Of a stretch of 64,000 bases of DNA, positions 1 to 8,459 are shown piece after piece. The DNA lies in contig NZ_WKJD01000010.1 of assembly GCF_009674665.1 (NCBI RefSeq), positions 22,258 through 86,257 on the forward strand, given 5' to 3'. Every line of letters starts with the position of its first letter. Position 1 is the first letter of the stretch. The notes below the pieces were generated by a model. That model did not search any database and was not told the origin of the DNA. It saw only the letters and a list, made by a program, of their open reading frames with translations. Source of the DNA: Agromyces kandeliae (GTDB lineage Bacteria; Actinomycetota; Actinomycetes; Actinomycetales; Microbacteriaceae). Made by a program: the position numbers and the translations under genes.

Positions 1-1197
1 AACTTCTTCCTGCCGCTGCCCCTCGCGATCATCGCGCTCGTGCTCATCCAGCTCACGCTGCACCTGCCGCAGCTGCCGAAGCGCGCCGTGAAGATCGACT
101 ACGCCGGCGCGATCCTGATGGCCGTCGGGGTCTCGCTGCTGCTCGTCTGGGTCACGCTCGGCGGCAACCAGTTCGAGTGGGACTCGGTGGCGAGCCTCGT
201 CATGATCGGCATCGCCGCGGCATTCCTCATCGCCTTCGTCATCGTCGAGTTCTTCGTGGCCGAGCCGATCGTGCCCATGGCCCTGTTCAGGAACCGCACG
301 TTCACGCTCGCGGTCGTCGCGTCGATCGCCATCGGCGTCGCGATGTTCGCGACGAGCGTCTTCCTCGCCCAGTACTTCCAGCTCGCACGCGGCGCGACCC
401 CGACGGAGTCCGGGTTCATGACCATCCCGCTGATCGTGGGCCAGATGGGCGCCTCGATCCTCATCGGTGCCCTCATCAGCCGGTTCGGCAAGTGGAAGGG
501 ATTCATGGTCGTCGGCGCCGCGCTCATCGTCGCCGGCTCCTCGCTGATGACGACGCTCCGCTACGACACCGACTACGCGTGGGTGAGCGTCGCGATGGTC
601 GTGCTCGGCGCCGGACTCGGCATGGTGATGCAGAACCTCACGCTCGTCGTGCAGAACGACACCCCGGTCTCGCAGCTCGGCGCGGCGTCGTCGAACGTCA
701 ACTTCTTCCGGTCCATCGCGGGCACCATCGGCGTGACCATCATGGGCTCGCTCCTCGCGACGCAGGTGCGGGAGCACGTCTCGACCGGCTTCGCGGACTT
801 CGTGCCCTCGACGCCGGAGGAGGCGGAAGCGCTGCAGGGGCTCGCGGGCGGCGCCGTGCCCAACGTGCACGAGCTCCCGGACTCGATCCGCGTCGTCATC
901 GAGTCGGCCTACGGCCACGGCATCGCCGACGTGTTCTGGATCGCCGTGCCGCTCGCGGTGCTCTCGCTCCTGGCGATCGCGTTCCTGCCGAACCGGTCGC
1001 TCTCGACGAAGACCGCGGCGGAGTCGCTCGCGGACGAGGCCGAGGACGCGGTCATCGACCTCGCTGAGGCCGAGATCGGCGCTGCGGTCCCGTCGGCCGA
1101 GTCCTTCGAGGCGGGCGCGCGCCGCGAGCTCGTCTCGACAGCGACCGGCTCGGTCGCCGCGGCGGATGGCACGGATGCCTCTGGGTCGCGTCGCTAA
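1..1197 (+). CDS. MFS drug exporter, DHA2 (EmrB/QacA) family, 5' end outside window
   Basis: C-terminal part of a major facilitator exporter; the reading frame is open from base 1, so the start lies upstream of the window. About 398 residues are visible, with a series of hydrophobic helices and a final helix (IAVPLAVLSLLAIAFLP) followed by a roughly 70-residue polar, Ala/Glu-rich cytoplasmic tail. The length and helix pattern fit the 14-helix DHA2 drug/proton antiporters. The stop codon TAA is embedded in the putative -10 box of the MarR gene that follows within 11 bp, which suggests that the regulator controls this exporter. The substrate cannot be deduced. Confidence 0.85.
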   Translation, partial: NFFLPLPLAIIALVLIQLTLHLPQLPKRAVKIDYAGAILMAVGVSLLLVWVTLGGNQFEWDSVASLVMIGIAAAFLIAFVIVEFFVAEPIVPMALFRNRTFTLAVVASIAIGVAMFATSVFLAQYFQLARGATPTESGFMTIPLIVGQMGASILIGALISRFGKWKGFMVVGAALIVAGSSLMTTLRYDTDYAWVSVAMVVLGAGLGMVMQNLTLVVQNDTPVSQLGAASSNVNFFRSIAGTIGVTIMGSLLATQVREHVSTGFADFVPSTPEEAEALQGLAGGAVPNVHELPDSIRVVIESAYGHGIADVFWIAVPLAVLSLLAIAFLPNRSLSTKTAAESLADEAEDAVIDLAEAEIGAAVPSAESFEAGARRELVSTATGSVAAADGTDASGSRR

Positions 1198-1210
1198 CAT
1201 GGCCGTCATG
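1195..1210 (+). promoter_or_regulatory. -10 box for leaderless marR-type gene
   Basis: TAACAT at 1195-1200 lies 7 nt before the ATG at 1208. No Shine-Dalgarno sequence precedes that ATG, so transcription probably starts at or next to the start codon. Confidence 0.45.
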
Positions 1211-1648
1211 ACCGCCGACCCCGAGCTCGACGCCGCGATCGCGGCCGTCGAGGACCAGTTCGGCATCGTCTTCAACCGCGCCCGGATCGTGTGGGCGGAG
1301 TCGGCGAAGCTCGTGCACCCGGAGCTCCAGCCCGCGGGCTACAAGCTGCTCAGCAGCATCGTGCGCGCCGGTTCGACGAACGCCCACGCGCTCGCCGAGC
1401 TCTACGACATGGACAAGAGCGCCATCAGCCGCCAGATCCGGCAGCTCGAGGAGCTCGGTCTCGTCGAGAGCCGTGCCGACGAGCGGGACGGACGTGCCAG
1501 GGTGCTCGTGCCGACGTCGACCGCCCGGGACCGGATCGCGCGCGTGCGCGCCGCGAACCAGGCGCGACTCCGCAACGCGCTGGCGGGACGCTCGGTCGAG
1601 GAGCTGCGCTCGCTGGCCGACGTGCTGCGCATCGTCGCGGCCGGCTGA
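1208..1648 (+). CDS. MarR-family transcriptional regulator
   Basis: A 146-residue winged-helix regulator of the MarR type. The recognition-helix region (AELYDMDKSAISRQIRQLEELGLV) and the following wing (RADERDGRARVLV) are typical. It probably represses the exporter encoded directly upstream and responds to a small-molecule ligand; this role is inferred from position. I chose ATG 1208 because a TAACAT box sits 7 nt upstream and no ribosome-binding site is present, which fits a leaderless transcript; ATG 1199 is the alternative. The gene converges on the histidine kinase gene. Confidence 0.8.
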   Translation: MTADPELDAAIAAVEDQFGIVFNRARIVWAESAKLVHPELQPAGYKLLSSIVRAGSTNAHALAELYDMDKSAISRQIRQLEELGLVESRADERDGRARVLVPTSTARDRIARVRAANQARLRNALAGRSVEELRSLADVLRIVAAG

Positions 1649-1670
1649 CGCCCCTCCCCTCCGCCCGCCG

Positions 1671-1728
1671 GCGAGGTGACGCGAAGCGTCGGCCGGAAGC
1701 CGGGATCCGACCGTTCGCGTCATCTCGC
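1671..1728. terminator. Candidate bidirectional terminator hairpin
   Basis: Arms 1671-1685 (GCGAGGTGACGCGAA) and 1714-1728 (TTCGCGTCATCTCGC) pair over 15 bp with one G-T wobble. They lie in the gap between the convergent marR-type and histidine kinase genes. No T-tract follows. Confidence 0.5.
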
Positions 1729-1760
1729 TGCCGCGCGGGAAGGGCGGCAGGGGCCGTCCG

Positions 1761-3386
1761 TCAGGCGGGGAGCTCGACGGCGAACTCCGTGCGGCCGGGC
1801 TCGCTCGCGACCTCGACGGTTCCGCGATGCGCGGTGACGACGGCCTTCACGATGGCCAGGCCGAGGCCGGTGCTCCCGGCCCGGCGCGAACGCGAGGCGT
1901 CACCGCGCGCGAACCGCTCGAACAGGCTCGCCCGCACCGCGGGGTCGATGCCGGGTCCGTCGTCGGTGACCGTCACCCGCACGCGGGCCGGTGCGGGCGA
2001 CCCGGATGCCACGGGCACGCGGGCCACGCGGACGACGACCTCGGTGCCGTCGGGCGTGTGCACGCGCGCGTTCGCGAGGAGGTTCGCCACGACCTGGTGC
2101 AGGCGGCTGGCGTCGCCGGTCACGGTCACCTCGTCGTCGGGCACCTCGACGCGCCACTCGTGGTCGGGCGCCGCCACCTGGGCGTCGCCGACCGCGTCGA
2201 TCACGAGCCGGGTGAGGTCGACCGGCTCCCGCCTGAGCTCGCGCCCCTCGTCGAGCCGCGCGAGCAGGAGCAGGTCCTCGACGAGCTCCGTCATCCGCAG
2301 CGATTCGGACTCGATGCGGCCAAGCGCGTGCACCACGTCGGGTGGCAACTCGCCGCCGTGCATGCGCGTGAGCTCGGAGTAGCCGCGGATCGAGGCCAGC
2401 GGCGTGCGGAGTTCGTGGCTGGCGTCCGCGACGAACCGGCGCACCTTGCGCTCGGACTGCTCGCGAGCCGACAACGATGCGGCGACGTGCCCGAGCATGC
2501 GGTTGAAGGATGTCGCGAGCCGCCCGACCTCGGTCCGCTCGTCGTCGACGGGGACCTCCTCGGGCAGTTCCACGTCGCCGCGCGCGAGCGGCAACTCGGA
2601 GACGAGCGTCGCGGTCTCGGTGACGCGGTCGAGCGGCACGAGCGCGCGCCGGACGATCACCGCGCCGAGCACGAGGGCGGCGGCGAGGCCGGCGATCGCG
2701 ACCACGCCCACGGTGACCGCGAGCTGGGCCGTCGTCGCGTTCACCTCGGTGAGCGGGAAGGCGACGACGAACGAGAACCCGCCGTCGGTCGGCGCGGCGA
2801 TCGCGCGGTACTCCCCGAGCTCGTCGAGCTCGACCGTGACGGGTGTCCGGTCGGCGGGCACCGAGGCGAGCACCGGTGCGATCGTCTCGGGCGGATCGAC
2901 GAACTCGCCCTCCTCGTCGATCGCGCCGAACGTCACGACCGCACGATCGGTGACGAGCGCCGCGATCGCGCCGACGGGCTGGCCCGGGATGCGGAGCAGC
3001 GCCTCTGCGCCCTCGGGCGGGAGCGGCACGCGATCCTCGTGGTCCTCGCCCTCCTCGCGTTCCTCGCCCAGCGTCCGCGCCGCGCGGTCGGTCGCCTGGA
3101 CGAGCTGCGCGTCCATGCGCGCCATGAGCTGGTTGTGCAGCGACGCGACACTGACGAGGCCGACGATCGCGCTGACGAGCACGACGAGCGCGGCGATGAC
3201 GAAGAGCAGTCGGCGCCGGAGCGTCTGCGGCGCGCGTCGACGGCGCACGACGGCTCCGTCGCCGGCGCCGGCCGCCGACGAGTCGCCCCCGGCGACGGCG
3301 TCGCCCGCGGCATCCGTCGGCCGCGCCCGCTCGGACGCGGCACGCCGTGCGGCGGACGCGTACCCCGGAGCGCCCGGGTGCGTCAT
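1761..3386 (-). CDS. Two-component sensor histidine kinase (HAMP, HisKA, HATPase_c)
   Basis: A 541-residue membrane sensor kinase. A 50-residue basic/Ala-rich N-terminus is followed by TM1 (about 60-80), an extracytoplasmic sensor region (about 85-220), TM2 (about 222-245), a HAMP linker, the HisKA H-box FVADASHELRTPL with phospho-acceptor His324, and the ATPase domain with N (NLLANA), G1 (DDGPGI) and G2 (GSTGLGLAI) boxes. Its ATG overlaps the stop of the response regulator by 4 bp, so the two are translationally coupled. The pair lies divergent to a MacB-type exporter, an arrangement often seen for envelope-stress or antimicrobial-sensing systems. The signal is unknown; the acidic stretch in the sensor region (EEREEGEDHEDR) is notable. 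Confidence 0.92.
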   Translation of the reverse strand: MTHPGAPGYASAARRAASERARPTDAAGDAVAGGDSSAAGAGDGAVVRRRRAPQTLRRRLLFVIAALVVLVSAIVGLVSVASLHNQLMARMDAQLVQATDRAARTLGEEREEGEDHEDRVPLPPEGAEALLRIPGQPVGAIAALVTDRAVVTFGAIDEEGEFVDPPETIAPVLASVPADRTPVTVELDELGEYRAIAAPTDGGFSFVVAFPLTEVNATTAQLAVTVGVVAIAGLAAALVLGAVIVRRALVPLDRVTETATLVSELPLARGDVELPEEVPVDDERTEVGRLATSFNRMLGHVAASLSAREQSERKVRRFVADASHELRTPLASIRGYSELTRMHGGELPPDVVHALGRIESESLRMTELVEDLLLLARLDEGRELRREPVDLTRLVIDAVGDAQVAAPDHEWRVEVPDDEVTVTGDASRLHQVVANLLANARVHTPDGTEVVVRVARVPVASGSPAPARVRVTVTDDGPGIDPAVRASLFERFARGDASRSRRAGSTGLGLAIVKAVVTAHRGTVEVASEPGRTEFAVELPA

Positions 3387-4126
3387 CCCGCGGCCTTCAG
3401 CATGTAGCCCGCACCGCGGACCGTGTGGATCATGGGGTCGCGGCCCGCGTCGATCTTCTTCCGCAGGTAGGAGATGTACAGCTCGACGACGGACTCCTTG
3501 CCGCCGAAGTCGTAGTTCCAGACGCGGTCGAGGATCTGCGCCTTCGAGAGCACGCGCCGGGGGTTCCGCATGAGGAATCGGAGCAGTTCGAACTCGGTCG
3601 CCGTGAGCTCGACCGGCGTGCCGTCGCGCTCGACCTCGTACGAGTCCTCGTCGAGCGAGAGGTCGCCGACGCGGAGCACCGGGTCCTTGGCCTGCGCGAG
3701 CGTCAGCGTCGATCGCCGGATCAGGCCGCGCAGCCGCGCCACGACCTCCTCGAGGCTGAACGGCTTGGTGACGTAGTCGTCGCCGCCGGCGGTGAGCCCC
3801 GCGATGCGGTCGTCGAGCGAGTCCTTCGCGGTGAGGAAGAGCACCGGCGTCTCGGTGCCGTCCGCGCGCACGCGTTGCAGCACCTCGAGCCCGTCGATGT
3901 CCGGGAGCATGATGTCGAGCACGATCGCGTCGGGGCGGAACTCCCGCGCAGCCCGGACGGCGCCGAGGCCGTCGGACGCGGTGCGCACCTCCCACCCCTC
4001 GTAGCGGAGCGCCATCTTCAGGAGGTCGGTGAGGGAGTTCTCGTCGTCGACGACGAGGACGCGCACGGCGCTGCCGTCCGCCTTCGCGATCTGCGGACGG
4101 TGCGCGGTTCCGGTGCCGGTCTCCAT
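3383..4126 (-). CDS. OmpR/PhoB-family response regulator
   Basis: A 247-residue DNA-binding response regulator. The receiver domain has the acid pair Asp27/Asp28, phospho-acceptor Asp71 (VLDIMLPD), Thr99 and Lys121 (TKPFS). The C-terminal winged helix ends with YISYLRKKIDAGRDPMIHTVRGAGYML, typical of OmpR-type factors. ATG 4126 is preferred over ATG 4132 because GGAAGG lies 7 nt upstream of 4126 but only 1 nt from 4132. The stop overlaps the kinase start (ATGA). It probably regulates itself and the divergent exporter, since both promoters share the roughly 200 bp gap that holds two inverted repeats. Confidence 0.92.
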   Translation of the reverse strand: METGTGTAHRPQIAKADGSAVRVLVVDDENSLTDLLKMALRYEGWEVRTASDGLGAVRAAREFRPDAIVLDIMLPDIDGLEVLQRVRADGTETPVLFLTAKDSLDDRIAGLTAGGDDYVTKPFSLEEVVARLRGLIRRSTLTLAQAKDPVLRVGDLSLDEDSYEVERDGTPVELTATEFELLRFLMRNPRRVLSKAQILDRVWNYDFGGKESVVELYISYLRKKIDAGRDPMIHTVRGAGYMLKAAG

Positions 4127-4201
4127 GCTCATGCCTTCCGAGTATGCGGGAAATCCTGTGCGCTTCCTATGACCCCAGCGGACGCGGCCTGTGACCTCGC
4201 A

Positions 4202-4227
4202 ATGAACCATGGCCTCCGCCGGTTCAT
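4202..4227. promoter_or_regulatory. Inverted repeat, candidate response-regulator operator
   Basis: ATGAACC (4202-4208) and GGTTCAT (4221-4227) form perfect 7-bp arms around a 12-bp spacer, midway between the divergent response-regulator and exporter genes. OmpR-type factors usually bind direct repeats, so the assignment is tentative. Confidence 0.35.
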
Positions 4228-4286
4228 ACGCGATCCATAGGGGCGGCAACGGTACGGCACAGCCCACGTTCGTAGCGTCCGAGTCG

Positions 4287-4307
4287 GGCCCGCGATCGCC
4301 GCGGGCC
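4287..4307. promoter_or_regulatory. Inverted repeat upstream of ABC permease gene
   Basis: GGCCCGCG (4287-4294) and CGCGGGCC (4300-4307) form perfect 8-bp arms with a 5-nt loop, ending 23 bp before the permease ATG. It could be a leader-RNA hairpin or an operator. Confidence 0.3.
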
Positions 4308-4330
4308 GAACGACCAGATGAGGACCCCGA

Positions 4331-5809
4331 ATGTTCTTCACCTACCTCCGGCGCGAGCTCGCCGGGCGCCGCCGGCAGACCGCGATCATCGCGGTGGGGA
4401 TGGCGCTCGCCATCGCGCTGGTCATGATCGTCGACGCCGTCTCGACCGGCGTGCGCGACGCGCAGGCCGCCGTGCTCGAGTCCGTCTACGGCGTCGGCAC
4501 CGACCTCACGATCTCGCAGGCGGCCGGCCCGCCCGAGGAGGGCGAGGGCGGCGGACCCGGCGTGCGGTTCGAGTTCGGCACCGACGACGGCGAGACCACC
4601 GACGACGGCACCACGCTCAGCAACTCGCGCCTGACGGTCGATCGCGGCACCTCGACGTTCGACGCGTCCGTGCTCGACACGGTTCAGGGCGTGGACGGCG
4701 TGGCCGCGGCATCCGCCACCCTGAGCCTCACGAACGTCACCTTCGACGGCGACCTGCCCGAGCCGCCCACCGACCAGGCGGCGGGCGACCAGGCCGCAGC
4801 AGGCGATGGGACCATGCCCGCGCCCGGCGAGGGCGGAGGAGGGGGCTTCGGCGGCGGCGCGTTCGACGTGACGAGCGTGACCGTGACCGGCGTCGATCCC
4901 GCCGCCGACGCGATCGGGCCGCTCAGTGCCGTCGAGCTCGCCGACGGGCGCGGCCTCGACTCCGGCCACACGGGCGAGTACGTCGCCGTGCTGGACGCCG
5001 AGTACGCCACGACCGAGGGCGTCGCCGTCGGCGACACCATCGACCTCGGCGGCACCGGGTTCGAGGTCGTCGGCACCGTGGCTTCGACGTCGGCGGATGC
5101 CGCGACCGCGTCGAACGCCTACATCCCGCTCGACGTGGCCCAGTCGCTGTCCGGCATGGACGGCCTGGTCTCGGACATCTCGGTGCAGGCCGCGTCGGCG
5201 TCCGACATCCCGGCCGTGAAGGCCGACCTCGAGGAGGCCCTGCCCGACCAGACCGTGAGCACGCAGGAGGACCTCGCGGCCAGCGTCTCCGGGTCGCTCG
5301 GCAGTGCGTCGTCGCTCATCTCGAGCCTCGGCCTCTGGCTCTCGATCGCCGTGCTCGCGGCCGCGTTCCTCATCGCGATCCTGTTCACCATCCAGGGCGT
5401 CACGCGTCGTACCCGCGAGTTCGGCACCCTCAAGGCGATCGGCTGGTCGAACCGACGCATCGTCGGGCAGGTGGCCGGCGAGTCGCTGGTGCAGGGACTC
5501 ATCGGCGGCGCGGCGGGCCTCGCGCTCGGCTTCATCGGCATCGCCGTGATCAACGCGATCTCGCCGAGCCTCGCGACCACGTCCGCACCGATGGCCGCCG
5601 GCCCCGGCGGCGAGGGCGGGTTCGGCGGGGGCGGACCGTTCGCCGCGACCCAGCAGTCGACCGAGGTCGTGCTGAGCGCCCCCGTGACGCTCTCCGTGGT
5701 CGCGATGGCGGTCGGCCTCGCCGTGCTCGGCGGCCTCCTCGCCGGCGCGATCGGCGGATGGCGCGCGAGCAGGCTCCGCCCCGCCGAGGCGCTGCGCAGC
5801 GTGGCCTGA
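4331..5809 (+). CDS. MacB/FtsX-type ABC transporter permease
   Basis: A 492-residue permease with one N-terminal membrane helix (about 16-40), a large extracytoplasmic MacB-like core domain, and three C-terminal helices of the FtsX domain (including SIAVLAAAFLIAILFTIQGV followed by the conserved TREFGTLKAIG segment). It would act with the ATPase encoded 75 bp downstream to export or extract a substrate at the membrane. Two glycine-rich stretches lie in extracytoplasmic loops (near residues 168-178 and 425-436), which is unusual. GAGGA upstream of ATG 4331 is a good ribosome-binding site. The divergent two-component genes probably control it. Confidence 0.88.
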   Translation: MFFTYLRRELAGRRRQTAIIAVGMALAIALVMIVDAVSTGVRDAQAAVLESVYGVGTDLTISQAAGPPEEGEGGGPGVRFEFGTDDGETTDDGTTLSNSRLTVDRGTSTFDASVLDTVQGVDGVAAASATLSLTNVTFDGDLPEPPTDQAAGDQAAAGDGTMPAPGEGGGGGFGGGAFDVTSVTVTGVDPAADAIGPLSAVELADGRGLDSGHTGEYVAVLDAEYATTEGVAVGDTIDLGGTGFEVVGTVASTSADAATASNAYIPLDVAQSLSGMDGLVSDISVQAASASDIPAVKADLEEALPDQTVSTQEDLAASVSGSLGSASSLISSLGLWLSIAVLAAAFLIAILFTIQGVTRRTREFGTLKAIGWSNRRIVGQVAGESLVQGLIGGAAGLALGFIGIAVINAISPSLATTSAPMAAGPGGEGGFGGGGPFAATQQSTEVVLSAPVTLSVVAMAVGLAVLGGLLAGAIGGWRASRLRPAEALRSVA

Positions 5810-5884
5810 CGCGGCCGACGGGACCCACCGACCCCCGCGGCATCCGTCGCCGCACCACCGGACACCGGAGAGAAGGACCACCTC

Positions 5885-6556
5885 ATGTACACGCTCGAGA
5901 ACGTCTCGAAGACCTACCGCCAGAAGGAGCGCACGATCCACGCGCTGAAGGACGTGAGCCTGTCGATCCCGACCGGCCAGCTCGTCGCGATCCAGGGCCC
6001 GACGGGCGGCGGCAAGTCCACGCTGCTGCAGATGCTCGGCGCGCTCGACCGCCCGACGACGGGCCGGATCTCGCTCGGCGAGGCCGACCTGTCGGGCATG
6101 CCCGACGCGAAGCTCGGCCGCATGCGGGCGACCGAGATCGGCTTCGTCTTCCAGGGCTTCAACCTCATCCCCACCCTCACCGCCCAGGAGAACGTCGAGA
6201 CGGCGCTCGAGCCACTCGGCGTCCCGGCCGAGGAGCGCCGTCGCCGGGCGACCGCGGCCCTCGAGTCGGTCGGGCTCGCCGACCGCGCGCACCATGTCCC
6301 GAGCGAGCTGTCGGGCGGCCAGCAGCAGCGCGTCGCGATCGCCCGCGCGCTCGTGAAGGAGCCCGACGTGCTCCTGGCAGACGAGCCCACCGGCAACCTC
6401 GACGAGCAGACGCGCGACGAGATCATGGACCTCCTCGAGGGCCTCCACCGCGACCGCGGGCTCACGCTCGTGATCGTGACCCACGACTCGGCCGTCGCGA
6501 GGCGCGCCGAACGTCGGCTGCACCTCGCGCACGGAACGGTGACCGAGCGGGCGTAG
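5885..6556 (+). CDS. MacB/LolD-type ABC transporter ATP-binding protein
   Basis: A 223-residue ATPase partner of the upstream permease. Walker A is GPTGGGKST (38-46), the signature is LSGGQQQR, and Walker B is VLLADEPTGNLDE, the last being the hallmark of the MacB/LolD/FtsE-like subfamily. The Gly-rich Walker A (PTGGGK rather than PSGSGK) is a mild deviation. It follows the permease by 75 bp with GGAGAGAAGGA just upstream of its ATG. A strong hairpin terminator follows directly, closing the two-gene operon. Confidence 0.92.
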   Translation: MYTLENVSKTYRQKERTIHALKDVSLSIPTGQLVAIQGPTGGGKSTLLQMLGALDRPTTGRISLGEADLSGMPDAKLGRMRATEIGFVFQGFNLIPTLTAQENVETALEPLGVPAEERRRRATAALESVGLADRAHHVPSELSGGQQQRVAIARALVKEPDVLLADEPTGNLDEQTRDEIMDLLEGLHRDRGLTLVIVTHDSAVARRAERRLHLAHGTVTERA

Positions 6557-6562
6557 CCGACC

Positions 6563-6605
6563 GGGCGGATGCCGCGGCCCCGCCCTCCGGCCGCGGCATC
6601 CGCCC
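6563..6605. terminator. Strong hairpin terminator built from two copies of the GCGGATGCCGC motif
   Basis: Arms 6563-6579 and 6589-6605 are perfect 17-bp complements around a 9-nt loop, between convergent genes. Each arm contains one exact copy of the recurrent 11-mer (6565-6575 and 6593-6603, in opposite orientation). Confidence 0.75.
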
Positions 6606-6627
6606 ATTCCCGCGCGATGCGGCGAAC

Positions 6628-7701
6628 TCAGATGAGCCCGGCGCGCATGGCCCAGGCCGCCGCGGCGGCTCGCGAGGGCACCCCGAGGCGGGAGCGGATG
6701 TTGGCGACGTGCCGGTGGACCGTGTGGACCGACAGCACGAGGTGCGCGGCGATCTCGGCATCGGTCTCGCCGCGGGCGACGAGCCGCAGCACCTCGCGCT
6801 CGCGGTCGGTGAGGTGGGGCGCTCCGCTCGCCGGCGCACCCGAGTCGCCGGGGGCGGACGCCTCGGCATCCCCGGCCGGCTCGACCCGGTCGCCGAGGAA
6901 CCGACGCGTCTCGCGCACGATCGCGTCGGTGTCGCCCCGCCACGGGAAGTGGTCCTCGCCCTGGAGCGGCACGAACGCGGCGTGGGCGATCCGGTCCGCG
7001 ACGTCCCGCCCGAGCGCGAACGCGATCGCGCGGTCGTCGCGTCGGTGCAGCACGAGCGTCGGCGCCCGGACCTCGCCGAGGTGCGCCGTCGAGTCCATCG
7101 CGTAGACCTCCGCGAGCGAGGCGAGGGCGGCCTCCGGCGTCGCGGCCCGACGCTGGAACTCGACGAACTCGTCGCGCTCCGCGGCCGTCGCGTCGGGTTC
7201 GAACAGGTCGGAGAGCACCCGCGAGCCGATCCCCCAGTGCTGCCGCACGACGGCGAGCAGGGCGTCGCGTGCGGCAGGAGGGGCGAGGTCGGCACCCCTG
7301 GCGTAGGTGCCGTAGAGCACGAGGCGGTCGACGGCGTCGGGATGCCGCGCCGCGAAGCGCGAGGCGACGCCGCCGCCCGACGAGGCGCCGAAGAGCGACA
7401 CCCGCGCGACCCCGGCGGCGGCCAGCACCGACTCGAGCACGGCGAGCTCCTCGTCGAGGGTGCCCGGCGGCAACCGGCCCCGATCCGAGGCACCGGTTCC
7501 GGGCCGGTCGTACCTGATGATCGTGCGACCGCGAGCGAGACCGGACGCGAAGCGCCGGAACCGGGGCTGGCGCCAGTCGAGGTCGAGGTGGCTGCACCAC
7601 CATCCCCCGAGCACCAGCGGAGGACCGTCGCCGATCGCGGACCACGCGATGGACGCGCCGTCGTGCTCGGCGTACCGGATGACCTGGTCTTCGGCCTCCA
7701 C
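6628..7701 (-). CDS. Alpha/beta hydrolase fused to a LuxR-type DNA-binding domain
   Basis: A 357-residue fusion. Residues 1-265 form an alpha/beta-hydrolase fold with nucleophile elbow G-A-S107-S-G and a late His in GEDHFPW. A roughly 25-residue Pro/Ala-rich linker leads to a C-terminal LuxR-type helix-turn-helix (LTDREREVLRLVARGETDAEIA then TVHRHVANIRSRLGV). It is probably a regulator whose hydrolase-like domain senses or processes a ligand; whether it is enzymatically active is unknown. The GTG start has no Shine-Dalgarno sequence but has TAGACT exactly 6 nt upstream, fitting a leaderless transcript. Confidence 0.85.
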   Translation of the reverse strand: MEAEDQVIRYAEHDGASIAWSAIGDGPPLVLGGWWCSHLDLDWRQPRFRRFASGLARGRTIIRYDRPGTGASDRGRLPPGTLDEELAVLESVLAAAGVARVSLFGASSGGGVASRFAARHPDAVDRLVLYGTYARGADLAPPAARDALLAVVRQHWGIGSRVLSDLFEPDATAAERDEFVEFQRRAATPEAALASLAEVYAMDSTAHLGEVRAPTLVLHRRDDRAIAFALGRDVADRIAHAAFVPLQGEDHFPWRGDTDAIVRETRRFLGDRVEPAGDAEASAPGDSGAPASGAPHLTDREREVLRLVARGETDAEIAAHLVLSVHTVHRHVANIRSRLGVPSRAAAAAWAMRAGLI

Positions 7702-7713
7702 GGCCCCAGTCTA
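7699..7713 (-). promoter_or_regulatory. -10 box for leaderless hydrolase-LuxR gene
   Basis: Minus-strand TAGACT (7713-7708) lies 6 nt before the GTG start at 7701. No ribosome-binding site is visible. Confidence 0.45.
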
Positions 7714-7762
7714 GGAAGACGAGGGATGCTCGGGCCAGTGCGCGGGGACTCGGGCCGGCCGG

Positions 7763-8263
7763 TCAGCGGCCGACGGCGAACATCCGCGCCCACAGGCGGT
7801 CGATGCCGCGGGACACGTGGTCCGCGGGATCCTCCGTCGCCGTCCAGAGCGTTCGGAGCACCTCGGGCAGCTCGTCGGCGTGCTCCGCGAACAGGCGTCG
7901 CGGCGCAGCGAGCGCGGCCGGGCCGTGCCCGTCGAGCAGCACCGGCACGAACTCGCCGGGCAGGTACACCTCGGCGGTCGCGGCGACGGGGCGCAGGAGG
8001 CCGAGTTCGAGCTGCTCGGCCAGCCAGCGGCGCGATTCCCCGAGGGAGACGCCCGCGAGCGCCGCGAACGCGGGCGCATCGACGGGGCCCGCCTCGAACA
8101 GCACGCGGTAGTGGCCCCGCGCGGTGCCGTGCGCGATCGAGGCGTACGCGAGCGCGGTCGTCGCGTCCGCCGCGGGCGTGGGCGGAGCCACCGTGTCGGC
8201 CGCGACGAGCGGAGGTGCCGCGACGGCGGAGGCGACGGGTGCAGGTGCGAAGGCGGTGGACAT
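7763..8263 (-). CDS. Orphan winged-helix protein resembling a methyltransferase N-terminal domain
   Basis: A 166-residue protein. After an Ala/Pro-rich N-terminal 40 residues it shows a helical winged-helix-like region (AYASIAHGTARGHYRVLFEA, FAALAGVSLGESRRWLAEQLELGLL, then a short beta wing ending in YLPGEFVPVLL). This resembles the N-terminal winged-helix domain of SAM-dependent methyltransferases of the Rv2258c type, but no methyltransferase domain follows; the protein ends after a short helix. It could be a stand-alone regulator or the remnant of a larger enzyme. ATG 8263 is chosen for its AGGAG 6 nt upstream. Function unknown. Confidence 0.6.
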   Translation of the reverse strand: MSTAFAPAPVASAVAAPPLVAADTVAPPTPAADATTALAYASIAHGTARGHYRVLFEAGPVDAPAFAALAGVSLGESRRWLAEQLELGLLRPVAATAEVYLPGEFVPVLLDGHGPAALAAPRRLFAEHADELPEVLRTLWTATEDPADHVSRGIDRLWARMFAVGR

Positions 8264-8411
8264 GATGACTCCTGGTTCTCCGGCCCCGAGCGGGGCCGAT
8301 CGACGCTTCGAGTCCACTCCGTTCCGGCCCCGGGCGCATCGCGAGTCCGGGCCATCCGCACCTGGCCCTTCCGGGCCATCCGCACGGCGGCGGTCGCACT
8401 TCGCCCGCATA

Positions 8412-8448
8412 GCGGCGCCCGCCCACCGATGCAGTGGGCGGGCGCCGC
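8412..8448. terminator. Hairpin terminator after DUF1254/DUF1214 gene
   Basis: Arms 8412-8426 (GCGGCGCCCGCCCAC) and 8434-8448 are perfect 15-bp complements with a 7-nt loop, starting 12 bp beyond the stop of the minus-strand gene. No T-tract follows. Confidence 0.7.
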
Positions 8449-8459
8449 GGGCCGTCGCC

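Noticed and set aside
177..1067. Arg/His-rich open frame overlapping the MFS gene
   Set aside because: Composition is typical of an out-of-frame reading of GC-rich coding DNA; no domain is recognisable. Many similar frames throughout the window were dropped.
4129..4341. Small 70-codon minus-strand frame in the divergent gap
   Set aside because: No ribosome-binding site or recognisable domain; it covers promoter DNA with inverted repeats.
3383..7645. A very long minus-strand reading frame of about 1,420 codons
   Set aside because: Only its last 247 codons are a real gene (the response regulator). The rest is antisense to the ABC exporter and is an artefact of high GC, which makes stop codons rare.
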